A DNA stretch of 64,000 bases from CAKVOD01 sp964489405 (GCA_964489405.1 CAZAYL010000001.1:1-64000); one strand, 5' to 3'; counted from the stretch's first letter, positions 1 through 15,700 are shown. Made by a program: numbers and translations. Notes: generated from the letters alone by a model not told the origin.

Positions 1-15
1 GTCAAGGCGAGCCTT

Positions 16-72
16 GCCCGGAAGGGCAACCCGCTTCATTATGGCGTACCCATACACATTGACCGCGCTAGC
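16..72. repeat. Partial copy of foldback repeat (right-arm module)
   Basis: This stretch matches the right arm of the foldback element seen again near 37738 and 38482: the segment from CCCGGAAGGGCAACCCGC through TTGACCGCGCTAGC is shared almost base for base. No coding capacity is evident. It lies outside the complete copy that begins at about 91. Confidence 0.7.
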
Positions 73-90
73 ATAATAAGGATTGATTTT

Positions 91-432
91 ATCATCGTGC
101 TGGCGCGTGGCAAGCTGTGGGGCGCGATACCGCACGCGTGGCACGCGGTTCGCGAGATTCCTACGCTTCATCAAACCCCACAATGCGGGTTTGATTTTCG
201 CTCTGAATGACCCAAAGAGAGTACTCATACCCGCTTTTATAATAAGGAATTATTTGATAATAGTGGGACTATTTCTCCACTATTGTACTCGCGGTAGCAA
301 ATAATAAATTACGTCCTTATTTTCATCGTAAGGTACTCTCCTCATCGTCATTGCGAGCGAAGCGTAGCAATCTCCCGGAAGGGGTCGCGGTCAGTTATGT
401 GCGAATATGCATATTGACCGCGCCAGCACTAT
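91..432. repeat. Foldback (MITE-like) element, copy 1
   Basis: An imperfect inverted repeat bounded by a perfect 11-bp terminal pair, GTGCTGGCGCG at 97-107 and CGCGCCAGCAC at 419-429. The left arm carries the GCGAGATTCCTACGCTTCATC module and the right arm the inverted counterpart GTCATTGCGAGCGAAGCGTAGC. The centre (about 230-330) is longer than in the copy at 38316-38568. There is no transposase and no obvious target-site duplication. It resembles the dispersed 'CATTGCGAGCGAAGC' type intergenic repeats of many bacteria; whether it moves is inference. Confidence 0.65.
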
Positions 433-441
433 AATATTTTG

Positions 442-473
442 GCACATAGTTAAAACGCTATGTGCTTTTTTTT
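442..473 (+). terminator. Intrinsic terminator, isolated
   Basis: GCACATAG (442-449) pairs with CTATGTGC (458-465) across an 8-nt loop and is followed by eight Ts. No upstream gene is in view, so it may end a transcript entering from outside the window or a small RNA. The same stem sequence is reused in the terminator at 18961-18993. Confidence 0.7.
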
Positions 474-567
474 ATTGCTACAGCAGTTGCGGTATCGCGC
501 CCCCAAGCCCGCCCCGCGCCAGCACTATGATAAAGGGACGTTTTTTATATTTTAGCCCTTAATTTGT

Positions 568-597
568 TTGACTTAAATACCGCAAAATTGGTATAAT
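568..597 (+). promoter_or_regulatory. Sigma-A-type promoter of giant gene 1
   Basis: TTGACT (568-573) and TATAAT (592-597) are separated by 18 bp. The spacer holds CCGCAAAATTGG, closely similar to the spacer of the promoter at 39115-39144 in front of the second giant gene. It implies an untranslated leader of about 110 nt before the ATG at 716. Confidence 0.65.
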
Positions 598-715
598 AAA
601 ATTGTAGTATGTATGGGCAAATATCGGCACAAATGCCGTCCCCCATTGCATAATAAAAAAAAATATGAAAAAACTATAAACAAAAGCAAAATTTGTTAGT
701 TATTTTGGAGAACTT

Positions 716-3700
716 ATGAATAAATTATACGCGTTGTTGATAACATTTTTGATAGGTGTCACTTGTACACTTTCCGCTTGTGGGAATCCATATCAAAAAA
801 TGAAGATGGAGTTGATAACTGATTCTAATATTGAAATTCAACTCACTGAGAATGTCGAAGTCAATACTCCCGAGAGAGAACTTGACCCAAACACTGCGCT
901 AGTTAAAGTAAAAATTTCTGGCGTCGGAGAGAAAGTTTCCAAGCAAGCAGTGTTCACATCAAGCGACCCATCGAAGTTGCGTGTCAAAAGCTACACGCTC
1001 GACGGCGACACCACCACCGCGGAAGTCATCGCACAGAAGCCAGGGAATGTCGAACTCTACGTAAATTCAAAAGAAGGGGGCAAGAAAGCCACAGTCAAAG
1101 TCAGCATTGTGCGCAAAGTTTCCGCCCTGAGTTTCGATAAGAGTTACAAGCCAGCAGTCGTCATCGGCGGTGCTCCAACCAAGATTGATACGACAAAACT
1201 CGTGTTCAATCCAAGCGACGCAAATGTCCGCGATGTCGAATTCAGCCTTGCAGAGAATGTTGCGGGTGCCAGCATCGACGAGAACGGCAACTTGACTGTT
1301 ACAGAAACATCAGCCGATACAATAAGCGTTCGCGTTTCTCCAAAATTTAAAGAAAACGACAATGTCTTTGCCGACATCGACGTTGCAGTTTTGCCAAAGG
1401 TCGACGCCGAGCAAATCACATTTAGTGGCGCATTTGGCGAAAACGAGCAATCACTAGACGAACTCGTCCAATGGGTTAAGAACGACCCTAACAAAGCATC
1501 ACTATCCATTAATTTTAGTTATAATTCTCAAGATATCCAAGATTTACTCGCAATTAGAGTCGTTCCGCAAGATACGCGTTTCTTGACGGAGAAAGAATCT
1601 GCGCGCACCGCTTCTGGTGTCGTGCTTAGTCCTATTGAAGCGTGCACTACCAGCGCACTTATCGAAGTGTATTATGTCGGATACGAAAGTATAGTCGTTG
1701 CATCTAAGCGCATTGATTTCACAATCACTGACGCAGTTACCGACATCAAAACGAATTTGGCAAGCGATGAAATCACAGTCTACAACGCAAGCCGAACCAA
1801 TATGAACCGCGGTACAGAATTTGTTGTTACACTCAGTCCAATCAGTGCCAGCAATCTAAAGTACAAACTTGTCATCGCTGAAGATATCCGAAATCACTTG
1901 AAAATTGTTGATTCAGTTGGTGGCGTTGTCGGCAATGAACAAGGAGAAATCGCAAGCGGGACAAAATTATTCATTAGCCACGACGGCGAACTTGCAAATC
2001 GAGAATTTACATTCGATATCGAGCCAGTCGGCGAAAAACTTTGCGAACCAATCACAATCAAAGTGAATTGCTTGACAGCAATCGAAGAAATCAACGCTGC
2101 TGATTCAATTATGCTTTGGTATAGCGAAACAAACGGAATCGGCGCAAATACTGCACTTAACTTCAATGTCGAGCCAACAGGGGCAACAAAGTCGACAATC
2201 GAAGTAGTATCGAATAATCTCGACGTAGTTCAGGTTTCTTATGACGCTGAGAAAAACGCATACATAATCATTCCTAAGAAAACAGGTTATGCAACACTTT
2301 CATATATCTCTAATGGCTACACATATACACAAACAGCAGTTGAAGTCGTCGCCCCGTTTGAAGACTTTGTTACTACAATAGCGTCGCCAAAGGACGACAT
2401 CAATGTCATCGAAAGGACGATGATTGATTATTCTTCGATTAACGGCACAAATTATGGGCAAACCTTAGAATCTGCAGTCATCGTCGCGGGTAAAAGCGTA
2501 AAAATTGACGTTATCAGTTGTCCTACATCAGCAAAGATAAAAAGTATAGAATACGAAATTAAAGACGTCGTCGGCGCAAATGCGGGACTTATAAGCATTA
2601 AAGACGGCTATCTATTGACACAAACAGTTGTCGAGAGTTTCAAAGTCGCCGTCAAAGTTATAGGATATTCCTACGATTTGACAAGTGGCAAAGTTGTTGA
2701 ATCGGAAGAGATGATAAAAGAAATTACATTTGCTTCAATTATTCCTATCGAAAATTTCTCACTCTCATCAAGTTCAATCTCACTAACCGACGCTAGCACA
2801 CTCGGGTATTCGGAAATTGAGAAATCGCAAGCAGTAATTGATTCAGACATTAAGCCGTCAAACGCTACCAAGAATAAGAAAGATATCCAATGGACAATCA
2901 AAGAAACGCAATATGCTGGAATCATCGAAGTTTTGGATAATGGTCGTGTTCGCATTACGGGAGAACTCCAGCAAGCAGACGGGGATTCTCGCACCGTTAC
3001 GCTCGTTGCGTCACTTGAGGAATATTCTCGCACGTTCACATTCGAATGCCTTATCACTATCAAACGCGCACAAGTAGTTCAAAGTATCTTGCTTGAAGAT
3101 TACGACGAATCACGTGGCGTGTACTTAAAAAGTGCGGAAAATGACACTTACCAAATCAACGCAACAGCAATGCCTGCAAATTCAGCGAACAAAACACTCA
3201 CCTATCACGCTTTTGATATTACACCAAATTCAAGTTATAGCGGGGCCGATTGGTTCGCAAAGGGTGAATACACCCGCAGTGAGCCAACATTAATAAGCGT
3301 CTCCAACACTGGGTTAATCACGCCCAAAACTAGCGCGAGTGGGGGTTTTGCAGTCGTCTGGATAATTCCAGCGGACAACATCAAGTCCGAAAAAATAAAT
3401 TATACCACAATCTCAATGAAAAGGGTCATCCTTGTGCGCATTGCCGACGGCTCAGAGAATGCACCATACGAAATTAGAAGTTATGTTGACTTGCTAAACA
3501 TCTCGCAAGCAATGGACAAAAATTATGTCCTTTCGCAAAGTATTGACCTTTCAAGAATTGACAATTTCACACCAATCGGCAGTGCGGAAAACCCTTTCAC
3601 AGGCAAATTGAGCGGGCAATACATCACTACAAGTGGCGAAACAATCGTCAATGAAATTTCCAATCTAAAAATCAATATTTCAGGCACAGTAAATGGCAAC

Positions 3701-6700
3701 TATGGGCTTTTTGCTCGCGTCGGGACAAAGGGAATTGTTGAAAATTTGACAATATCCATCATTGAGAGTTCTTTCTCGGCTTCACTCGGCACTGATGATG
3801 AGACATACTTTGGTTTTGTCGCGGGGGTAAACCTTGGGACAATTGACAATGTCAAAGTGAGATTCAATGGCAATCTCACAGTTTTCGCCACAAAGAACGA
3901 TAGCGCAAATATACTTGGCAATATGAATGTTGGCGGAATTGCGGGCGAAAACCAAGGTACTATCCAAAATTCAAGCAGTATAACATACGGCACGTATGGC
4001 ATAATTGTTGGCGAAGTTGACGGAACTGAAACTGCAAGTATCAATATCGGAGGTTTGTGTGGTAGAAACTACGGGAAAATAATCGGACAATTTAAATTTG
4101 TCGGCGACCTTTTGACCGCAACAAGCAGTGAAACAACATTTAATTCCGTCGACTTTAATGACGAAACAGTCAATTCTAGCATTTATTTTGCAAATACAAC
4201 GCAAAGTGTTTATATCGGCGGGATTTGTGCTCACAACCTAGTAAACGGGACAATTATAGGTGCGTATTCAAAGGCAACAATCTCTAGTCCGCAATTTGTC
4301 GGTGGAATTTGCGAAAGCAACTATGGAACTATCAAGGACGTGAGATTTACTGGTTTTATCAAAGCAAATAAATACGCAGGCGGAATTGTCGGCAGAAATG
4401 AAGTATTTAACACCTATACAGGAACAATCACTTTTGGCATCGTCGAAATTTGCGACGACAAAGTCCACTTTGAAAATTACGACGATTCAGAAGTCAAATA
4501 TTTTGGTGGCGTTGTCGGTTCAAATGCAGGCGAAATTAAATATAGCTTCATCAATTCCTATTCCGCGCAAAGAGCGAATTCCAACGAAAATAAAGACTTT
4601 GCAATTTCAGCAACAACAATTAGCAACACAGGCGCGTTTGCGGGGAACAATAGTGGAACAATTTCAAAGAGTTTTGCAAATGTCCAACTAGATACAAGCA
4701 ATATAAATATTTTTGTTGAATCAAATAACGGAACTATTTCAAGTTGCTATTCTCTCTCATATGTTGGCGATTTTTCAACGACAAATCAAGTAACATATGG
4801 CAAGAATGCAGATGATTTCACAACAAAATCAGGCGTAAACTTTGGTAAGGAAGTTATCAAAATTAACGCCGATGAAATTAAAGAACTTGACTCATCAACA
4901 ACAAATACACGTGGCGATGTTTTGCTCACACAAAGCCCAGAAGAATTAAAAGCAACCGTGAAAGTTACAACAAGTTCTGGAACTAGTGTTACAAAAGTAA
5001 ATAGATACTACAAATATAGCGACACGCAACTAGTTTTGTTCTACAACACTAGCGCAAACAAAACAAGAAATGAATATAAACTTGCAGATATATTCACAAT
5101 TTCCGTTACGCCAAACACTTCTCGCAACAGAAGTGTTGTCGTCAGCGTTATTGAAGGGAAAAACATCCTTAAAGTCGAGGGCTCGACAATGACAACGCTC
5201 GGGCAAGGGCGCGCAGTGTTGCGCTTTGCTAGTAGCCTAGACGAAAGCGTTTTCAGCGACATCGAAGTCTATGTCGCATACGGCATTACAAGCATTAACG
5301 TCGACAATATCGAACCGCGCAAAGAAAATAATCAAATCTATAAAGAATTGAAAATTGCGCTCGACGGCACATTTGATTTCAAAATTTCGAACCATAATGT
5401 CGAAACTATAACCGACGGGAATGAAATTGTTCAAACCGAATTCACAGCACTTGCTAGTGGCGGATATTTATTTAAGTTTGACACAGCAGATGTCGTAAAA
5501 TTCGACATCGCTGAAAAAGTCGATGGGAAAAATGAATTCTATGTGCGATATGATGCAAGCCAAATCTTGACCGCGCTTTTGGCAAGTAAGACTAGCGCGT
5601 GGATATATCCATACATTTCAGCACAATTCTCAAATGGCACGAATGTTGTGGAAACAAAAGTTGTCTTGAGTGATATCTATTATTCTTACGACTTGATAAT
5701 TTACGAAGGACTTAGCGACTTTAACTTGCAAAGCTCAAGCGAAGAAATTATGCCGAACACTACGCTAAACTACAATGTTACCTTGTCAACCGACCAAGAA
5801 GACGACAAAATTGACTTTGTTAAAATCTATAGCGGTAGCAAATTTGACGCCAATGGCAAAGAAAAATTGGGCGAAGAATATGACATTAAATCTGGTGTTT
5901 TGAGTAAGGAAGTTTCATCAAATTCAAAATTTGCAATGGAAATTTTGCAATCTCAATTCAATGCCGACCAAAAGACAAAAACATACACCTTTGGCATTTC
6001 TCCAAGCACAGCACTTGACGGCGAAACAGCAATATTGCAAAGAGAAACCTACACAATCGAGTTTGGCGTTACATACGCAAGCGGGGAAAAGGCGACAAAA
6101 ACATTTACCTTGACCCTTGTCCCACAAATTCTTATGAATATTGTGGCAAATCACTACAACGACGGCGCAGATTTTGACGTAAACTTAAAAGGCGCGGGCG
6201 AAGAAGTATCAACGCACATTATCTCAGGATACTATGGGTTGTTAGTCGTCAATCTCTACCCAAGTTATAGCACATTCGATAGACTTGAAATCACAAGTAG
6301 CACTGTTCAAAATGACAAAATCACATTCGAGCAAGTCTACTACAATGTCGACAATGACAATTACGACACAAAGGTAGCAGACACCCAAATCATCGCAAAT
6401 GGTATTAGTGTCAAACGCCAATCAACAAAAAGCGAGGAAAATGGTTATTCCTTTGACGGTCGAATTTTCTTGCGCACTCTCATCAGTTCCGCAATCACAA
6501 TGGGGCAAGTTTTCACAATCACGATTTCAGCATACAACGACGGCGAAAGCGCCCCATACATCACAAAGACTATTCAATTGACGACCTTGCAAGCGCCATA
6601 CTTAGCATTTGATGTAACTAGCGATAATGGCAGATCAATATCGGGCGCTGAGCACGAATTTTATGTGGCATACAATAAAGAAATTTATTTCAACGTCGTG

Positions 6701-9700
6701 ACGGACTCAATAATAAATGAAAGTGAGATATTCAGCACCATTACGGATGAAGCTGGCGAAGCCGTCTCAGGCGTTTCGCTTGTAAAAACAAGTACTCAAG
6801 TTTCAGGGCAAAAGAAAACATTTAAGTACTACATTCAAGCAAATGAAACATTCAAAGTAGATAAAGTATATAATGTCGCGCTTACCGTTACGCGTACAAT
6901 TAACGGCGTCAAAACAATGACAAAAATTGTCAACAAATTACACGTCGTCGATTTCTTAGTCACAGGGTTCAAAATCATAGACGGGCAAACTAACGAAATC
7001 CTTGTTTCGAACGGCACATTGTCGCGCGCACTTTCAACCGACGGCTGGCAAATTGAAATTAAATTGACAACTGTTTGTTGTGATGATAATTCATCATTAG
7101 TGGACACAATTGAAGCACAACTTAATGGTAAACAGGCGTATAGTGGGGAAAAGTACTACAACCCGTGGAAATACAAAGTTTTGTCGGGTGCAAATGCTGG
7201 ACAATTTATGACGATTGGAAATGAAGAAGTTTCGTCGAACTTTAAACTAACACGAGATGGTACAAAAGGATATGTCCTTGTTGGTACAAGTATCGCAAAT
7301 GTCGATACATTAATGGCGGACATTTGGTACTATTATAATGGTGGCAAATTTACACTTGCAGATTCAAACTCTCCAATCATCGTCGGAAATCCAAGCACGC
7401 AATTTAGACTTGATTTTAGCATCACAAGTTCAAAAGACCACCCACTACCAATCACTACAAGTGAAGAATTTTTGGCGATGGACGAGGGGCTCGACTACAT
7501 CTTGCTAAATGATATCGACCTTAAAGAAAACTATGTGCCACTCAACACAAAAATAAGTTCATTAGACGGGAATGGCTACACAATCAAAATTGGTTCATTC
7601 TCAACTATAGCGGACGACAAAAGTAGCACATCAATCAACCTAGGACTATTTGGCAAAGTCGACACAGACACGGTTCTAAAAAATATAACAGTATTTTTAA
7701 GTAAAAATGCTACTTACGAATTGCAAAATTATTCAACAATCAATTTTGGTGCTATCGCGGGCGAAAATGCTGGCACAATCACCAACGCATACGTACAACA
7801 AACTATATTGTCAAATGAAGAATTAGTACAAGAAGTTTTGACGCAAAGCAGTTCCGAATCTTCCACAATTACCGCGAACGTTGCAGGACTTGTCGGCACT
7901 AATACAGGTGTAATCACAAATTCGCGTGTCGAATATCTCAAACTCACTTCAAGTGGCAGTGTCGCAGGACTAGTGGCGCGCAACAACGGAATAATTTCAA
8001 GTTCGTATGTCCTTGAGCCAACTATTGAAAGCACTAGCGGGAATGTCGGCGGATTTGTTACAATCAACAGCGGGACAATCAACACAAGTTATATCCGCGG
8101 TGGCTATAAAAAAGACGGAACAACAGATGAAATAGATAAATACGGGTTAAGAGCAACTGAAGGCTACATAACCGCCGTTGGGCAAGTCGGTGGCTTTGTT
8201 TACCAAAATAGCGGTGAAATCAATGACTCATACGCAAATATCAAAGTTACATCGCAGTCGCGCAGTGCAGGGTTCGTGTACGAGAATACAAGGGGCGCAG
8301 AAATATATAACTGCCTAAGCCTTTCGAAAATTATTCAAAATAGTATCGCGCATATGCCATTTGTCGGTACCGATACAAGCGACCGCTTCTTGAATAACGG
8401 AACGCTCACAAATGCGTATTACTACAAGTACAAAGACGTAGATAAGGGGGAAGCTGACCGTTTCGTCGACTATGATCGCGACGGCAACAAAAACCCAGCG
8501 CAAGAGATGACAAAGGAAGACTTAGCAACAACTACATCACTAACGGGCTTTGCATTTAGTAGTAACGACGCCGAATATTCGGGTGTTTGGGTTCAACCGA
8601 ATGGAAAAATGACATACTTTAAAACTACAAAAACTGCCAACACTACTAGCGATGATACTGGAAATAACAAGGATAAAGAAAGACTTTTATTCAAAGAAGG
8701 GTTACCAGAACTCGTTGCGCCAAATGTTATCGCGAAAAGTGTGCGTAGGATTGAGAAAGTCGAAATAAATAGTGTTACTGGCGAAAGTATTTACAACTAC
8801 GTTTATGTTACAGAAAGCAACAAAATTGGCGATGAAAAGGTTGGATATGCTTACGGAACAGTAAGCAACCCAAGTTTGATTTCTTCCGCGCAAGACTTTG
8901 TTGACACATACGAAGTTGAAGATAGTAACGGATTAAAGATGACATCGACAGTCAGTGCAAGACTAATTAAAAATGTAGACTTTGCATCATATGAAGAAAC
9001 TTTGAGAACACCAAAAGTAACCCTTAGTGGTGTTACAATCGAAGGCAACGGGCTCTCAATGAGCAATATCTCAATTGTTTCTAACGTCGACGAAAATAAC
9101 GAAAAATACGGCTTATTTGGAAGCATAGTCGGAAATACTGGTTCAGCTACTTCAACTACTATGAGAATTTCCGCAGTCAAGAACATCAAGTTTAGTTTCA
9201 ATGAAGTCAAATCAGCATCAAGCAACATCGTCGGTAGCGTTGTCGGTAAAATAACAGACACAAATCTCATTGACGTCAGCGTAACAGGCAGTCAAGTTGC
9301 CGTCAAAGGCGCGAATATCGTCGGCGGTGTTGTTGGACTCGTCGAAGGGGAATCAAAGCTCTTCCACATTTCCTCAAATATTTCGGTCAATAGCGGTTAT
9401 CGCAATTCAGGAAATGATAAATATAAAACCGCCGACGCCGAAATCGACACAAAAAATGCCCTATACACCAATGATTCAGCGTTCTTTGATTTTGATGAAG
9501 ATGAAGCACAACCAAAAAATACGCTTAAGTATGTCAGTTACGCAGGCGCAGTCGCAGGTGTAGTCGACACAAAGATAGACAACTCAATAATGAAGTGCTA
9601 TCTATCTCCAAATATCTATGACGTGCAAGTCTATGACAACGTCAAAGTCATCGGCGCAACAGCAGGTGGCGTGTTCGGTATGGTCGGGCTTTACACCTTT

Positions 9701-12700
9701 GCATCTAATATCGAATTCAAAATTCATAGTTCGAGCTACATCTCAGGAGACGACTACGCGGGCGGACTTGTCGGCGAACTCCGTGGAAAATTGTCGCGTT
9801 CAAGCGTTATACATTCAAATCAAAGCGAAATAAACAAACTTTCGTACGGACAAACAAGCGACGACATCAATTTGACATTATTCAAGACCAACACGACAAC
9901 CAAAGCAAGTGGTGGACTTGTCGGTTTCAACCTTGGCGGGACAATTCTCGACTCAATCACTTACGCATACGTCCGCAACCCATATAGCAACTTTAGCGGT
10001 GGGGCAGTCGGCGTGGTAATCTCGGGCGACATCAAAGCAGTAATCGCCACAAGTAGCGTCATCGGCAAAAAATCAATTGGCGGTTTAATCGGTGGGATTA
10101 TCTCAGTCAAAGCAGGGGAAGAGAACTACTATAATAAGTCCCTTTTGCCAATGTACTTTGATAAGACATACAACATTGATTCCACATTGAATTTTGACCT
10201 TGTTAATAACCAAGACCAAAACTCATTAGTTTTGAGTTATGTAATGGCAGGCAATAACTGGACGACAAGTGACCAAGCAACACTCACTTCACTCAAAAAT
10301 AGTGGAGGAGATTGGGGTGGCTTGATTGGTACGTATGACACCGATTTGCCAACAACCTACATCAACACTACGCACCCTAAAGATAAGGAAAGCGATGTCA
10401 ATCTCATCAACTACTATGTTGCTGGCGGAAATACGACTGGAAATATGACTAATGATTTATCATCGTGCGGAAATGAAACAAAAATAAAAGAGTGGGGCAA
10501 TATTGCCGAACCAATCGCATTTACAAGTCTTACATATGCCAACAAATCAAAATACTTTGGCAATTACTATAGATTTGTTTGGGATTTAACTAACGACGGC
10601 AAATTCCCAGAGATAAACATCAAGGCAGTCCCAGAAACAATCACGCTCGAAAGCGCAAGCGACCTATTGCAAATTGTTTGGAATTTGTCAGCCGACTACC
10701 TAATTGTCAACGACATTGACCTATCAAGCATCGACTCTTGGTTGCCACTAGGGTTAGATAAAGAGCCATTTAGCGGAACTATTCGCTCAGAAATAAAGGT
10801 TAAAGACGATTCAAATAATGAAACAAAGCACACCTACTATAAGATTGAGAATTTAAGAATAGTCGCAAGCAATATCAAATATGTCGGTTTATTCGGCGTA
10901 ACAGGATATAATTACGAAACAAAGAAAGGCGCTGAGTTCAGAAATCTCGTCATTACCGTCAACGAAATCATTGGTAAAGATTCGCCAGATATCGAATCAT
11001 CAATTGGCGCACTTGTCGCAAAGGCGCGCGGTGCAACAATCGAAAATGTTGTAACAACCAAAGCGACAAAAGAATCAAAAATTGTCAGCAGTGGTGAGTA
11101 CACAGGCGGAATCGTCGGTGTTATGGAAAACTTGCTTATTGACGACGAAGAACTTATTGACAACGAAGGTAGTACTATAAATGGAACTCAAAGCAGTAAT
11201 CAAGACAATAAACAAATCATCACGTCGACAATAACAAATTCACTCTCAACTCTCGACATCGGCATTTTAAAACGTGGGACAGGCATTAGTGGTGGCAAAT
11301 TTACTAAAGTCGGCGGTGTCGTCGGGCAAATTAACGCAGGCGAAATTAAGACGACTGCAAGCAACCAAAAAATTGCGCTTTGTAGGGAAAAAACGGACGA
11401 AAAGGGTAATGTTGTAAAGGACGAAAAGGGAACTGTTAAGTACGAATTGATTAGTAGTTCAGTAAGTGGCACAAATGATTGTTACAATATGTCGCTCTAT
11501 ATCGGTGGGGTTGTTGGCGCAACAGGTTCACAAGTTTTGGAATTGAGCAATGTTTCAGAACCTCAAAGCAGTGTTTCAGAACCTCAAAGCATTACAATTG
11601 ACAACTCCCTAAGTGATTCGGATATCGAAATACTTGCAATTAATTTGACAAGTAAAGAAATAAAAACAATCATTGGGGGCTTTGCAGGATGTGTAGACGT
11701 AACAAATAACACTGCAAACGTCAAAATTTCCAACTCGTATGCAACGGGTATGGTTACAGCCGACGGCATTTTGGGAGAGACCACCCCAGTCAAGAATAGT
11801 TTTGTCATCAGTGGCTTTGCAGGTCAAATTGTCGTTAAAGAGGTTAAAGAGAATGACTATAAAACAGTTGTCGAAGATTGCTATTGTTTGACAACTCTTG
11901 TTGACAAGACAAACACTGCACACATCCGAGGTTTTGCGCAATGTATTGCTAAAAGTAGTAATGGTGAAACATATACATACACAGACATCACAGATACTAA
12001 AATAGCTAAGGATTGTGCATATGAGCATTACTATGCATTGATTACTGATTATGACGGCACATTTGGTAAGTCAACCGCTGAAATACTCAAAATGTTCGAT
12101 AAAGATAATAATACCAACACAACTCTAAGCAACCAAGGTAATGGGTTATACTATCCAGTTGTGAAAAATGGTACTTACATTTTGGGTGTCAACGACCGAG
12201 CGCAAGACTTTGCCATCTATGGCAATAACTTAGGCTCAAAAATCAACCCAATTTTGCTTGATAGTACAGATGCAATCTTAAAAATAACAGACTATGCTAA
12301 GGGCAACGAAAAGTACAACTATTACCTAGTTATAAATGACCTTGACGCAATTCAAGCCCACCAATACAATAAAGATGACGAAATCATCTCAGACAATAGT
12401 CCAATGATTAGCGAATTCTATGGGTTCTTGAATGGCAACGGGAAATCAATCAGTGGCTTTACAGTCAAGGAATCTCCAAAGGAATTTGATGAAGAATTCA
12501 AAGTCATCGCAAATACAAGTGAAGTCGAAAATGTCGGATTATTCAAAGTACTAAAAGCGAAATCTTGCATTTCAGGTTTGAGTCTAAAAAATGTTTACAT
12601 TGATTATCAATCTGAGTCAACTATCAACAACTCAACAATGAACGTTGCAGGGCTTGTCGGCACAATGGAAAGTGGCTCAATCATTTTCGCAAGCGTAGTT

Positions 12701-15700
12701 ACGGGCGACATATTCGCTAAAGGCGCTCAATATTATGATGACAACAACGAACTTGTTTCTCGCGGGCAAACGCTCAATATCGGCGGACTCGCAGGCTATG
12801 TAAATGGCGGGCAAATAATCAACTGCGCAAACTATGCGCGCGTCGCATCCTTTGATTACAGAAAGTATAAAAATGTGAAGGGAACAAAAGAAACTGCAAG
12901 TCTAAATACGCTCAATATCGGCGGACTCGCGGGCAAAGTTTCTAGCGCAAGAATGGTGAACGTGTTCTCAATCTCACAAATTAACTATACAGACGGAAAT
13001 AGTGCAACAAACAATGTCGGAAGAATCGTCGGTTATGCAGGATATTCGACAATCAAAGATTATTACGGAATAGTCGAAGTAGTAAAGCAAGAGAATACAT
13101 ACGCTGAAGAAATCGAAAACGTTGGGGCATATGACAGAGACGGTGGGAGTAACACTAACATCATCGTGAACGAGAAAACAAATGACCTAAGTTTAGGCTT
13201 GAAAAAAGTCCAAAACAGCGATTCAAGCGAACAAAATAGTGGGGACTCAACTCCAGCAAGTACAGGAATAATTAGTTATAATGCACCAAGCGCGGAAAAT
13301 AACACTAATGGTGATAATACTGAAGACAAAGAAGTAGATTTGGGTAAAAACTACGGATATGAGTACAACCCAATTTTGGAAAGCATTATTCCAAAAACAT
13401 CAAAAGAATTAGACAACGGTGTTTTCTATAACGCAATCAATACCGAAACATTGATGAATTTAATGCAAGGCAACTGCAACATTCTCCTTTCTAGCGACAT
13501 CTACATCAACAAGTCTGATTCCTTTGCACAAGGAAAAGATGGTGAAGCTATGACTGGAAAACTCACTGTCGATACATACTCAGGGATTCTTGACGGCGAT
13601 AATCACAGAATTTACGGCGTTAGCGGACTGCTCACTGCAAATCTTAGCGGGACTATTGAAAATGTAGCATTCAGCGGAACAAGTACTTATAGTGGGGAAG
13701 ATAACTATATTATAAATACATTATCAGACACAGCGGAAATTTCAAATGTCGACCTTTGTATTACTGATTATGAATTAGATATTGCCAAAGAAATGAATAC
13801 AGGGTACACACTTAGTGATGTAAATAGCATTAGTAAAGATGACAAGACAAATGAAGAAAGCAAGTGGATGAATATGAGCCTTACTAACGACAAAAAGGAA
13901 GATAGATTGCGCACCTTTGTCGAAAAATGGGACAACATAGACGTTCGCGGTGTCTATCTTGATAAATCGAAAGCAACAAAATCAGTTGTTAGTTATGATA
14001 GTGATAACAAGGAAATAGAAACTAAAGTCACAGAATGGCGCAATAGAATCAACGACGTCTATCAACTTGCAAAGTTTGCAAAACTCGTCAACGAAAATTA
14101 TGAGTTTGAGTACAAAATCACGGAACTTAAATATGGCGGGACATTTGATTTGAGTGGCAGAATTTGGAATAGTCTAAATGGCTTTGGAGACTCGCTTGTT
14201 TCATCAAGTGAAGAAGCTACAAAGAAAGCCAAAATCACAAATATGTACGTCGAGGGCGGAAGTAATCTTGGATTCATCTCTCAATACAATTCAAGCGAAA
14301 AAATTTCAAATCTTGAGTTTTGTGGCGCAAAAATTGTAACAAAAACCGCAAGTACAACAAGCACTGCAAGCACAACAAGCACCACAAACAATGTTGACGA
14401 TACTAGCAATGTTGAAAATATCGGCGTTGTTATCGGATATTTGATTAGTGGAGATGTGAGCAACATCACGGTTGACGGCATCATCAATATCAACGCGCCA
14501 CAGACAAATTGTGTCGGTGTCGCATTCGGTAGAGTCGAAACTAAAGTCGACAATATCAGTACAATTGGAAGTACGGAAGCAAAAAAGAATGACAAGAGTG
14601 ATGTTGAAAAATCGCAAATTGTAGGGAAATACTATGTCGGCGGAATCACAGGTTATCTCGACATTAATGGCGTATCAATAAGCAATATCGAGAATAACTA
14701 CAACATCAAAGGGCTCGATTGCGTCGGCGGGTTAATCGGATATGCAACAGGGGACAACAACCCTAACATCTATTTCAAAGATAAAACGGATAATTCAGGC
14801 GATAAATTCTACAACAATGCTGGAGAAGTTACAGGGCGCAACTATGTTGGCGGTGTCATTGGTTACAATCAAACAGTAGTACTCAACTACCCAACAAATG
14901 TTGGCAATGTCCAAGCAAGCGGGTATGCCGTTGGCGGTATCGCAGGTTATACACAAGCGCAAATCAAGAGTGCTAAAAATGGCGAAAAAGGCAATACAGT
15001 TTCGTATAATTCAAAAATTGAATTTACTGACACAAACTCAATTGTTCAGAACGATAGTTTAACACTCAATGATGTTTTCGATAAAAAAGTACCCATAAAG
15101 GCTGGATATTTCTATGGCGGTATTGTCGGGTACTTAGACCAAGATGACATTTGTGCGTATACGTCAAACGATGGGGGAAATTCAAGAACAACTAGCAACT
15201 ACGCAAATATAGAAGCGGAAGCTTTTGTTGGCGGTATTGTCGGTTACAATAGAGGGGGCAGTTTGTATGCAAAGAATATTTACCTTGACAACCTTGACAA
15301 AGATGACAAAGGTAATTCATTATTAGGCTTGGTAAATTATGCAGGTGTTACTGGCACATCATTTGTCGGCGGTATCGCGGGCATAAATGTCAATGTAGAA
15401 ACTACAAAAGTCACAATCAAAGATGGCGTCGAAGAAACTACAAAAGTCACAAACATTGCCACAATCAAAGATAGCAAAGTTGATATTAAAGCAGATAGTG
15501 GTAAAATTTCAGGCAATTATTGTGTCGGCGGTATTGTTGGCGCCAATTACGGACAAGTTTGGTCAGTAGCGACATCAGGCGCAATGAGCGGACAAATTGA
15601 GAATTTCGGCGGAATCGTCGGTTACAATAGCAAAACAGGCGACATCAAGTACGCAAATTCGGCAGTGTCTATGACGCTTATAGCAAAAAATAGCGCAATG

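Noticed and set aside
83..304. 73-codon open frame in the first intergenic region
   Set aside because: It lies inside the foldback element, has no ribosome binding site and no recognisable protein character.
8851..9270. Long minus-strand frames inside both giant genes
   Set aside because: They are antisense shadows of repetitive GLUG coding sequence with no ribosome binding sites or protein families.
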